The position numbers were made by a program, and so were the translations under genes. Of a stretch of 64,000 nucleotides of DNA, positions 44,919 to 52,040 are shown one piece after another. Under the pieces are notes generated by a model that worked only from the letters and a program-made list of their open reading frames with translations, was not told the origin of the DNA and did no database searches. The stretch is from Duncaniella freteri (GTDB taxonomy: Bacteria > Bacteroidota > Bacteroidia > Bacteroidales > Muribaculaceae), in assembly GCF_004766125.1 (NCBI RefSeq), contig NZ_SJSA01000001.1:682001-746000 (forward strand). Reading direction: 5' to 3'. Numbering within the stretch: position 1 is the first letter of the stretch; each line of letters opens with the position of its first letter.

Positions 44919-45869
44919 ATGAAAAAATTTTTCTTCCGGATATATCTTTTCGCCGCTGCCGCAATGCTTGCCTCGTGCTCGACACGAAACACAAACAATC
45001 CTGTAACCCATGCCGCAACAGACACTGATGCCCTACGTGACAGCATATCGGCAATCATCTCTGACGTGACAGGAGAAATCGGAGTAGCAGCCATCATTGA
45101 CAGCAAGGACACCGTAACAGTCAACGACATTGACAAATATGCCCTGATGAGTGTCTTTAAGATGCATCAGGCAGTAGCCATCTGCCATTCTTTCGATCTA
45201 AAAGGCACTCCTCTTGACACAATAATAGAGATTGACCGCACATCGCTCAACCCCGACACCTGGAGCCCCATGCTTAAGGAGCATGATAATGAACACTTCA
45301 GCACACCTGTAAGCGAACTCCTACGCTACACACTGATGCAAAGTGACAACAATGCGAGCAATCTGATGTTTGACCGGCTGGTAAGCGTAGCCGAAACCGA
45401 CAGCTTCATAGCCACTCTCATCCCGCGCAACAGTTTCAGAATCACTGAACGCGAATCCGACATGCAGTCCGATCATTCCAGAAGCTACAATAACCATTCA
45501 TCACCCTTGGGGGTCGCAATGCTTGTGGAACGACTGTTCACCGACAGCATACTAAGCCATGAAAAACAGGAATTCATATGTGAGACAATGCGTAGCTGTT
45601 CTACCGGGACTGACCGAATAGCCGCACCGCTTATTAATAAGGATGGCATAACCATAGCCCATAAGACAGGCTCCGGATACATCAATGAAAATGGCAGGCT
45701 TATAGCCCACAATGATGCCGCATACATCACTCTTCCCGACGGCACATCCTACACACTCGTAATCCTTGTGAAAGACTTCGCCGGAAACGAAAAGCAAGCT
45801 GCCGCCATAATGGCTCGCATTTCCGATACTGTCTACCAGGCAATCTCTCAAGACAAGTCACACAATTAA
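44919..45869 (+). CDS. CfxA-like class A beta-lactamase
   Basis: The start at 44919, one base after glsA, gives 316 residues. Signal: MKKFFFRIYLFAAAAMLASC, a lipobox with Cys20. All class A elements are visible: Ser78-VF-Lys81, SDN at 142-144, the omega-loop Glu179 in ESDM with the YNNHSSP asparagine segment, and KTG at 249-251. Long stretches match CfxA as I remember it (MSVFK, TWSPMLK, LLRYTL-QSDNNASNLMF, TDSFIATLIPR, DRIAAPL, IAHKTGSGY-NENG), so it falls in the CfxA/CepA group (subclass A2), which hydrolyses cephalosporins. It has no mobilisation genes nearby. Activity and spectrum are untested. Confidence 0.9.
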   Translation: MKKFFFRIYLFAAAAMLASCSTRNTNNPVTHAATDTDALRDSISAIISDVTGEIGVAAIIDSKDTVTVNDIDKYALMSVFKMHQAVAICHSFDLKGTPLDTIIEIDRTSLNPDTWSPMLKEHDNEHFSTPVSELLRYTLMQSDNNASNLMFDRLVSVAETDSFIATLIPRNSFRITERESDMQSDHSRSYNNHSSPLGVAMLVERLFTDSILSHEKQEFICETMRSCSTGTDRIAAPLINKDGITIAHKTGSGYINENGRLIAHNDAAYITLPDGTSYTLVILVKDFAGNEKQAAAIMARISDTVYQAISQDKSHN

Positions 45870-45896
45870 CTACCATCAGAAATACTATATTTACAT

Positions 45897-45945
45897 ATAC
45901 AGCATATCCACAGCTGCTTATTTCGCTTCTGTGGATATGCTGTAT
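45897..45945. terminator. 17-bp perfect hairpin between convergent bla and cinA
   Basis: ATACAGCATATCCACAG (45897-45913) pairs fully with CTGTGGATATGCTGTAT (45929-45945) around a 15-base loop. It is 27 bases after the lactamase stop and 14 before the cinA stop. There is no T-tract in either direction, so it may end transcripts with a factor or only protect 3' ends. Confidence 0.6.
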
Positions 45946-45959
45946 AGATCGGATAATGA

Positions 45960-47207
45960 TTACAGTTCTTTAATGAGCTTGATCGCCAGAATAAGAGCGC
46001 GGGTGGTAGCCGAGTCGATTATGCGGGCTCTGGAACCGTTGAAATGAGCTGTCTCGTAAAGTTCCTTGTCATCAAGACGCGCACATATGCACACCGTCCC
46101 TACAGGCTTCTCCTCAGAGCCTCCGCCCGGACCTGCTATGCCACTTGTCGCCACTGCAAGGCGTGACGATGCTACGCGTTGAGCTCCGGCAGCCATCTGA
46201 CGCACCACAGGTATGCTAACCGCTCCATTCGCATCTATGTCAGCAGCGGAGACTCCAAGCACATTTACCTTAACTCCATTGCTATATGACACCACACCAC
46301 CGTTGACCACCTCTGACGCTCCAGGAATAAGTGTGAGCTCATGGGCAATGTTGCCACCGGTGCAACTTTCAGCCGTAGATATTGTGACACCTTTTTCAAT
46401 ACATTCTTTCAGAAGTATTTCAGCCGGAGTAAGGTCCTCATCCGCAAGGACTGCCGGACCGAGAATATCTTTCAGGACTGCCAGTTCACGAGCTACCTCC
46501 TCTCTGATAAAAGCGACATCCTCATGATGACCGTCGAGACGCAAACGTATCAGCCCCGGCTTAGGCAAATATGCAAGATGCAGATGTTCAGGAAGAGACT
46601 CTTCCCATGCGGATATCTTCATGGCAAGTCCGCTCTCAGTGTAGTCGGTGACCATCAGAACAGCATGTTCTATATGTACCGGCGATGGAAAACGCTCTCG
46701 CAGGGCAGGAAACACCGCCTCCGACATCATTGTGGATGTCTCGAAAGGCACCCCGGGCATTGATACGAGCACCTTACCGTCCTCACGCTCAAACCACATG
46801 ATTGGAGCAGTCCCGACACGGTTCTGAATCACCCGGCAGGAACTGGGGACGATAGCCTGCGCCGCTGTGAGAGGGTTCATTTTTATGCCTCGGCGGGCAA
46901 ATATACGGTTGACATTCTCTGTAACGGAATTGTCGGTCACCATCTCCCCTCCGAAGTAATCGCAAAGCACCGACTTGGTGATATCGTCCTTAGTCGGACC
47001 AAGCCCTCCGGTAGTGAGCACTACCGAACTTAGCTCAAAAGCCCGGTCGATGGATCGACGTATCTCGTCGGCGTTGTCTCCAACGGTCTGAACATCATTC
47101 ACCTCCCATCCATAAGGTGATATATGGCGGGCAATCCATCCCGAATTGGTATCGACAACCTGACCTATCAGCAATTCGTCTCCAATGACAATAACGGATA
47201 CTTTCAT
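45960..47207 (-). CDS. cinA: CinA family protein (nicotinamide-nucleotide amidohydrolase)
   Basis: The 415-residue protein has an N-terminal molybdopterin-binding-like COG1058 domain (GDELLIGQVVDTNSGWIA, TTGGLGPTKDD), which hydrolyses ADP-ribose or damaged nucleotides, and a C-terminal amidase domain with TISTAESCTGGNIA and SGIAGPGGGSEEKPVGT, which deamidates NMN for NAD recycling. Both domains are complete. It lies 56 bases downstream of tsaD on the same strand, with a small CTCTCC/GGAGAG hairpin (47215-47233) in between. Confidence 0.93.
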   Translation of the reverse strand: MKVSVIVIGDELLIGQVVDTNSGWIARHISPYGWEVNDVQTVGDNADEIRRSIDRAFELSSVVLTTGGLGPTKDDITKSVLCDYFGGEMVTDNSVTENVNRIFARRGIKMNPLTAAQAIVPSSCRVIQNRVGTAPIMWFEREDGKVLVSMPGVPFETSTMMSEAVFPALRERFPSPVHIEHAVLMVTDYTESGLAMKISAWEESLPEHLHLAYLPKPGLIRLRLDGHHEDVAFIREEVARELAVLKDILGPAVLADEDLTPAEILLKECIEKGVTISTAESCTGGNIAHELTLIPGASEVVNGGVVSYSNGVKVNVLGVSAADIDANGAVSIPVVRQMAAGAQRVASSRLAVATSGIAGPGGGSEEKPVGTVCICARLDDKELYETAHFNGSRARIIDSATTRALILAIKLIKEL

Positions 47208-47263
47208 ATTAGATCTCTCCCCATCATGGAGAGTTATTTTACAAGATTAGACAGTCACAGTGC

Positions 47264-48280
47264 TCATACTCCTACGCGGGCATACGGCACCTGATCGTAA
47301 CAACAGAATATTCGGTCGATATATTTATAATAACCGGCTATAGCGACCATAGCGGCATTATCGGTAGTAAACAATCTCGGAGGTATGAAAGCTGTGAGCC
47401 CACGCCGTTGACAATAGGCGGCGACGGCATCACGCACACCCGAATTGGCTGAGACACCTCCGCCTATAGCTACAGTCCTTACTCCGGTCTGTTTTACAGC
47501 CTTGTCAAGCTTATCCATGAGGATATCTATGATAGTGTGCTGTAATGATGCCGCAAGATCAGCCAGATTCTTCTCAATAAAATCAGGATCAAGCTTCACA
47601 TTGTCACGGAGCGTGTAAAGAAACGAGGTCTTCAGTCCGCTGAAACTATAGTCCAGACCCGGGATATGAGGCTTGGCAAACTTGAATTTAGAGGCATCAC
47701 CCTCAGCTGCAAGACGATCGATATGCGGACCTCCGGGATAAGGCAGTCCCATAACCTTGGCGCACTTGTCGAAAGCCTCGCCGGCTGCATCATCGATGGT
47801 GCGGCCAAGAATCTCCATATCATTGTAATTGCGTACAAGTATCAGCTGACTGTTGCCACCGGAGACAAGCAGACAGAGGAACGGATACTCAGGCACGACA
47901 TCATTCTCCTCACGACGTATGAAATGAGAGAGCACATGACCATGAAGATGATTGACATCCACAATAGGAACACGCAACCCGAGGGAAAGACCCTTGGCGA
48001 AAGATGTGCCAACATGAAGCGAGCCGAGAAGTCCAGGTCCGCGAGTGAATGCTATAGCCGACAGGTCGTGCTTATCGATACCGGCACGTTTGAGGGCAGT
48101 GTCCACCACCGGTACAATGTTCTGCTGATGAGCCCGCGAAGCAAGCTCAGGCACAACACCACCATATTCGGCATGAACATCCTGCGATGCTATTACATTG
48201 CTGAGCAACACGCCGTCGCGGATAACTGCTGCCGAAGTATCGTCACACGACGATTCGATTCCTAATACCGTTACGCTCAT
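47264..48280 (-). CDS. tsaD: tRNA N6-adenosine threonylcarbamoyltransferase
   Basis: TsaD transfers the threonylcarbamoyl group to A37 of ANN-decoding tRNAs. The 338-residue protein starts LGIESSCDDTSAAVI, has metal-binding histidines in VNHLHGHVLSH, and the nucleotide-binding segments LLVSGGNSQLI and AIGGGVSANSGVR. A TACCTTTG box lies at 48312-48319 on the minus strand. It is in its normal length range. Confidence 0.96.
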   Translation of the reverse strand: MSVTVLGIESSCDDTSAAVIRDGVLLSNVIASQDVHAEYGGVVPELASRAHQQNIVPVVDTALKRAGIDKHDLSAIAFTRGPGLLGSLHVGTSFAKGLSLGLRVPIVDVNHLHGHVLSHFIRREENDVVPEYPFLCLLVSGGNSQLILVRNYNDMEILGRTIDDAAGEAFDKCAKVMGLPYPGGPHIDRLAAEGDASKFKFAKPHIPGLDYSFSGLKTSFLYTLRDNVKLDPDFIEKNLADLAASLQHTIIDILMDKLDKAVKQTGVRTVAIGGGVSANSGVRDAVAAYCQRRGLTAFIPPRLFTTDNAAMVAIAGYYKYIDRIFCCYDQVPYARVGV

Positions 48281-48311
48281 TTTAGAAAATGATATAAAAT
48301 ATTTTTCACCG

Positions 48312-48319
48312 CAAAGGTA
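48312..48319 (-). promoter_or_regulatory. -7 element of tsaD promoter
   Basis: Minus-strand TACCTTTG, 31 bases before the tsaD ATG. Confidence 0.55.
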
Positions 48320-48399
48320 CTAATATCTCTTTAAAATCCGTATCGGTTTTCATTATTTACTGCACATTATTCCGCCGATATAGCTTATTGCGATTAAAT

Positions 48400-48446
48400 T
48401 ACATATAAAAACAGGGAACGGTTTTCATTCAAATGAAACCGTTCCC
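48400..48446 (-). terminator. Intrinsic terminator of the OmpA-family lipoprotein gene
   Basis: The hairpin 48414-48446 pairs GGGAACGGTTTTCATT with AATGAAACCGTTCCC (one bulged T). On the minus strand it is followed by TGTTTTTATATG and lies about 30 bases after the stop codon. Confidence 0.8.
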
Positions 48447-48475
48447 CACCGATATTAGAATTGATGATGATTAGA

Positions 48476-49177
48476 TCACTTTAGTGTTCCGGCGTTGGCT
48501 GCATCGATCATCTGCTGATTAGCGGTGATATAGATCTCCACACGACGGTTTTGGGCACGACCCTCAGGGGTAGAGTTGGACGCTACATAATCCTGCATAG
48601 GCAGTCCCTGAGCTGAGAGGCGGTTTGCCTGAACGCCACTGTTAAGAAGATAGTTGCGCACAGCATCGGCACGACCTGTGGATACTCGTTCGTTTACAGC
48701 AAGCGAGCCGGTGTCATCGGTATAACCGTATATCTGAACATTTGTGTTAGGGTTATTTATAAGCGATGAAGCAAACTTGCTGAGATCAGTCTTGGCGTTG
48801 GCATTGAGTGTGGTACCGTTGGTGGGAAAAAGGATTCCACTGTTGAATGTAACCTTAATAGCCTGTAGACCATTGGCATCGGTAGTTTTTTCGATCTGCG
48901 CCTGCTTTGCAAGTTCAGCTTCAAGTTCAGCCTGCTGCTTATCCATCTTTTTTCCTATGAGCACACCGGCTCCTGTGCCTACAGCGGCACCGATTGCAGC
49001 ACCGATTGCAGCACCCTTGCCTCCACCGATAAGAGCTCCGAGACCGGCTCCTACACCAGTTCCTGCCCCGCCGCCAATAAGGGCACCCTTACCGGTATTG
49101 GTCATTGACGAACATCCTGTCATCCCGAGCACGCACACTGCCAGCATCGGAACACCTATAACCTTGAGAAGTTTCAT
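48476..49177 (-). CDS. OmpA-family lipoprotein with glycine-zipper segment
   Basis: The 233-residue protein has a lipoprotein signal (MKLLKVIGVPMLAVCVLGMTGC-SS), a glycine-zipper stretch (about 30-78, GALIGGGAGTGVGAGLGALIGGGKGAA) that can insert into or span a membrane, a short coiled segment (MDKQQAELEAELAKQAQIEK) and a C-terminal OmpA-like peptidoglycan-binding domain with YGYTDDTGSLAVNERVSTGRA and GRAQNRRVEIYI. It probably links the outer membrane to peptidoglycan. It has its own promoter box (TACATTTG, 49217-49224) and terminator. Confidence 0.92.
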   Translation of the reverse strand: MKLLKVIGVPMLAVCVLGMTGCSSMTNTGKGALIGGGAGTGVGAGLGALIGGGKGAAIGAAIGAAVGTGAGVLIGKKMDKQQAELEAELAKQAQIEKTTDANGLQAIKVTFNSGILFPTNGTTLNANAKTDLSKFASSLINNPNTNVQIYGYTDDTGSLAVNERVSTGRADAVRNYLLNSGVQANRLSAQGLPMQDYVASNSTPEGRAQNRRVEIYITANQQMIDAANAGTLK

Positions 49178-49216
49178 TTTCAGTTTATTTTAATTTAAAT
49201 TTGTTAATATCTGATG

Positions 49217-49224
49217 CAAATGTA
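49217..49224 (-). promoter_or_regulatory. -7 element of OmpA-family gene promoter
   Basis: Minus-strand TACATTTG, 39 bases before the ATG at 49177. Confidence 0.5.
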
Positions 49225-49258
49225 ATGAGAATTCGCGAAACAAGCACTTACACTAATG

Positions 49259-49423
49259 TTAAAAGAGTTTTAGCAAGTACCTGTGCGGAGCTATGAAAGC
49301 TGCAACATCGGTATCACCGAAAATATCGGCGACAGTAAGCCACACCAGCAGCAACACTATCAGAACAATAACACCGACAATGAGCCATACCGACACACGA
49401 GAAGAGGATTCCTTAGTACTCAT
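49259..49423 (-). CDS. Small single-pass membrane protein, 54 aa
   Basis: From the ATG at 49423 the product is MSTKESSSRVSVWLIVGVI followed by a continuous hydrophobic segment (about 10-32) and a polar tail ending FIAPHRYLLKLF. A single membrane helix with a short cytosolic N-terminus is the only clear feature. It sits 81 bases upstream of the OmpA-family gene, in the same direction. The frame extends upstream to 49480 without a better start. Function is unknown; small size makes the gene call moderate. Confidence 0.5.
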   Translation of the reverse strand: MSTKESSSRVSVWLIVGVIVLIVLLLVWLTVADIFGDTDVAAFIAPHRYLLKLF

Positions 49424-49614
49424 AATATAATAATTGTTAGTGGGTAGATATTTATTTGAAAAACACACAACCAATCGCATTTGTTATGATTCATTCCGTT
49501 AAATTTTATGACAGGACAAATATTCATCTACTTATATAGTAATTCCCAAAATATCGAGAGACAGGAACATAAAACCGATTTCACATAGCCCCATGCCAAT
49601 CCATATTACAATAT

Positions 49615-49634
49615 TTTCCGTATCTTTGCGGAAA
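49615..49634 (+). promoter_or_regulatory. -7 element in the loop of an inverted repeat
   Basis: TTTCCG and CGGAAA flank TATCTTTG (49621-49628), the -7 box for the downstream gene at 49673. The same TTCCGTATCTTTG string occurs at 508-520. Confidence 0.5.
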
Positions 49635-49672
49635 CAAAAATCTAAAATAACATTCACGACTATCCTCCTGCC

Positions 49673-50263
49673 ATGCCGGAATACAACAGAATGCAGATAA
49701 TAAAGCGTAGATTCTTTGCTATGCGCAACGGAATCATCGCTGACACACTCCGCAAAGCCGGACTTGAATACAAGATCATATTCGGGCTCAATCTCCCACA
49801 GATAACAGAAATAGCTGCCGAGCAGCCCCATGAGGCAGATCTGGCTGAAGAACTGTGGGCTGACCGCCGCACCCGCGAGAGCCTTATGCTTGCTCCCATG
49901 CTCTACCCTGCCGCCGACATGGACTCCGCAACAGCTGCCCGATGGATACGTACCGCACCCACGACAGAAGTGGCTGATGTGCTATGCCTCAAGCTTCTCC
50001 GCCACATCCCCGAGGCTATCGACTTAGCCATCGAAGCAGCCGGATCAGACGAGGAAATGGTGAGATATACAGCCCTGCGCCTGATGTTCAACCTTCTAAA
50101 TACAGCCTCATCCCCAGCCGGACGCGAGGCAGGATTTCCGTCACCGAAAGAAATCGCCCATATTATGCACCCTTTTGTAAAAGCTGAAAGACAGGCTGCC
50201 AGCCGGCTGACCCAAACTTTATCGATTCAATTGCTTGATGAAATCGAATTTATTTTGGAATAA
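49673..50263 (+). CDS. Helical HEAT-like protein, possibly AlkD-related
   Basis: The 196-residue protein is helical throughout. Its layout (short charged N-terminus, GLNLPQITEIAAEQPHEADLAEELWADRRTRESLMLAPMLYP, then paired helices) recalls the HEAT-like repeats of DNA alkylation repair enzymes of the AlkD family, but I cannot identify the base-contacting Trp/Asp/Arg set with certainty. It is preceded by its own -7 box at 49621-49628 and followed by the promoter of the POT transporter. Treat as a conserved Bacteroidales protein of unknown function. Confidence 0.6.
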   Translation: MPEYNRMQIIKRRFFAMRNGIIADTLRKAGLEYKIIFGLNLPQITEIAAEQPHEADLAEELWADRRTRESLMLAPMLYPAADMDSATAARWIRTAPTTEVADVLCLKLLRHIPEAIDLAIEAAGSDEEMVRYTALRLMFNLLNTASSPAGREAGFPSPKEIAHIMHPFVKAERQAASRLTQTLSIQLLDEIEFILE

Positions 50264-50284
50264 TATTCTTTTTACTTATATTTG
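50254..50284 (+). promoter_or_regulatory. Promoter of the POT transporter gene
   Basis: TTTG (50254-50257), 19 bases, TATATTTG (50277-50284): full match. It overlaps the end of the preceding gene and supports the start at 50324. Confidence 0.75.
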
Positions 50285-50323
50285 CACTCAGAGAAAACTA
50301 ATCCAATACCAATCATCACATTT

Positions 50324-51844
50324 ATGTTTAAGAACCACCCCAAGGGCCTTATACCAGCAGCCCTGAGTAACATGGGCGAGCGTTTCGGATATTACATCAT
50401 GAACGCCGTGCTCGTGCTGTTCCTTTGTTCCAAGTTCGGACTCAACGAGGAGACAAGCACCCTTATCTATTCCTTCTTCTATGCCGGCATCTACGTGCTG
50501 AGCCTTGTGGGCGGATATATCGCCGACAAGACCATGAACTACAAGGGCACCATCATCTCGGGCCTTCTTGTCATGACATTTGGCTACATTATTCTATCCA
50601 TTCCGGTGCTTGCCACCGAGGGCAACACCTCATGGCTGCTCACTGTGACATGTGTGGCTCTGTTCCTTATCGCATTCGGTAACGGCCTATTCAAAGGCAA
50701 CCTTCAGGCAATCGTCGGTCAGCTCTACGACAATCCCAAGTACAGCTCACAGCGCGACTCAGGATTCCAGATATTCTATGTGTTCATCAACATTGGCGGC
50801 GTGCTCGCTCCGTTCGTAGCCCCATTGCTCCGCAGCTGGTGGCTCAACGCCAACAGCATGTCATACAATGCGTCGTTCCCGGCAATGTGCCATGAATACC
50901 TGAACCTCACCGACTCCATGAACGAGGAGAATATGAACAACCTCTATGCCCTTGCCACTCAGGTAGGACATCAGGGAGGTGACATAGCCGAGTTCTGCAC
51001 AAAATACCTTGACGTATTCAACACAGGTATCCACTACTCGTTCATTGCTTCGGTAGCTGCCATGCTCATATCGCTTGGAGTGTTCCTCGCCGTGAAGAAA
51101 GGTCTGCCCTCACCCGCACGCCGTGAGGCTGCCGAAGAGACAAGCTACACAGCCGAAGAAAAAGCCGCTATGGCAAAGGAGATCAAGCAGAGAATGTATG
51201 CCCTCTTCGCAGTGCTCGGAATCGCGATCTTCTTCTGGTTCTCATTCCACCAGAACGGAACATCAATGTCGCTCTTCGCCCGCGACTTCGTGGACACATC
51301 CACTATCGCCCCTGAAATATGGCAGGCTGTCAATCCGTTCTTCGTGATCGTCCTGACTCCGGTAATCATACTTCTCTTCTCCTCACTCGCCAAAAAGGGT
51401 AAAGAGATATCAACCCCGCGCAAAATTGCTATAGGTATGGGTCTTGCAGGTATCGCCTACCTGTTCCTCACCATCTACTCTGTATACATGAATTATCCTT
51501 CAGGCACTGATTTCCGCGCCCTCAGCGAAGCTGCCAAGGCAGGGCTTCTTTCAGGACCATGGGTACTCATCCTGTACTATTTCTTCATGACAGTAGCCGA
51601 ACTGTTCATCTCTCCCCTCGGACTCTCGTTCGTATCAAAGGTGGCACCCAAGCACATGCAGGGCCTCTGTCAGGGTCTGTGGCTCGGAGCTACAGCCGTA
51701 GGCAACCTCATGCTTTGGATCGGCCCGCTGATCTACAATAAGGCTCCCATCTGGGTAGCATGGTCAGTGTTCCTCGCTGTATGTATCATATCCATGGGCA
51801 TCATGTTCGCGATGGTAAAATGGCTTGAGCGAGTTACCAAGTAG
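50324..51844 (+). CDS. POT/PTR2 family proton-coupled peptide transporter
   Basis: The start at 50324 (MFKNHPKGLIPAALSNMGERFGYY) gives 506 residues with about 14 membrane segments. MGERFGYYIMNAVLVLFL contains the proton-coupling ExxER-type motif (here GERFGYY) of the PTR2 signature, and FINIGGVLAPFVAPLL and AELFISPLGLSFVSKVAP are further family landmarks. It imports di- and tripeptides with protons across the inner membrane. It has its own promoter and a strong terminator, so it is a single-gene unit. It fits the peptide-use theme of the window. Confidence 0.94.
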   Translation: MFKNHPKGLIPAALSNMGERFGYYIMNAVLVLFLCSKFGLNEETSTLIYSFFYAGIYVLSLVGGYIADKTMNYKGTIISGLLVMTFGYIILSIPVLATEGNTSWLLTVTCVALFLIAFGNGLFKGNLQAIVGQLYDNPKYSSQRDSGFQIFYVFINIGGVLAPFVAPLLRSWWLNANSMSYNASFPAMCHEYLNLTDSMNEENMNNLYALATQVGHQGGDIAEFCTKYLDVFNTGIHYSFIASVAAMLISLGVFLAVKKGLPSPARREAAEETSYTAEEKAAMAKEIKQRMYALFAVLGIAIFFWFSFHQNGTSMSLFARDFVDTSTIAPEIWQAVNPFFVIVLTPVIILLFSSLAKKGKEISTPRKIAIGMGLAGIAYLFLTIYSVYMNYPSGTDFRALSEAAKAGLLSGPWVLILYYFFMTVAELFISPLGLSFVSKVAPKHMQGLCQGLWLGATAVGNLMLWIGPLIYNKAPIWVAWSVFLAVCIISMGIMFAMVKWLERVTK

Positions 51845-51869
51845 TAACACTCCCTCATTACAATAAATC

Positions 51870-51932
51870 CACAAGGACAAAATGATATGGGAAACCTTTT
51901 GTTTCCTATGTCGTTTTGTCCTTGTGTTTTTT
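51870..51932 (+). terminator. Intrinsic terminator of the POT transporter gene
   Basis: CACAAGGACAAAA (51870-51882) pairs with TTTTGTCCTTGTG (51914-51926), with an inner GGAAAC/GTTTCC stem, followed by TTTTTT (51927-51932). Confidence 0.88.
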
Positions 51933-51973
51933 ACAAAATAAACAACCGACAAACATATCACTATTTTAAAGTA

Positions 51974-52005
51974 TTTGCGGAGTGATGAATAAATGTGTAC
52001 CTTTG
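51974..52005 (+). promoter_or_regulatory. Promoter of the TonB-dependent receptor gene
   Basis: TTTG (51974-51977), 20 bases, TACCTTTG (51998-52005). It is followed directly by an imperfect 20-bp palindrome (52008-52027) covering the start of transcription. Confidence 0.75.
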
Positions 52006-52007
52006 CA

Positions 52008-52027
52008 CACTGATATTCATATTAGTG
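52008..52027. promoter_or_regulatory. Candidate operator at the TonB receptor start site
   Basis: CACTGATATTCATATTAGTG is symmetric except for one pair. Its place over the transcription start, just after the -7 box, suits a repressor site; a Fur-like or other metal regulator is a guess from the AT-rich core and the downstream receptor. Confidence 0.4.
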
Positions 52028-52040
52028 AACAATTCGTACA

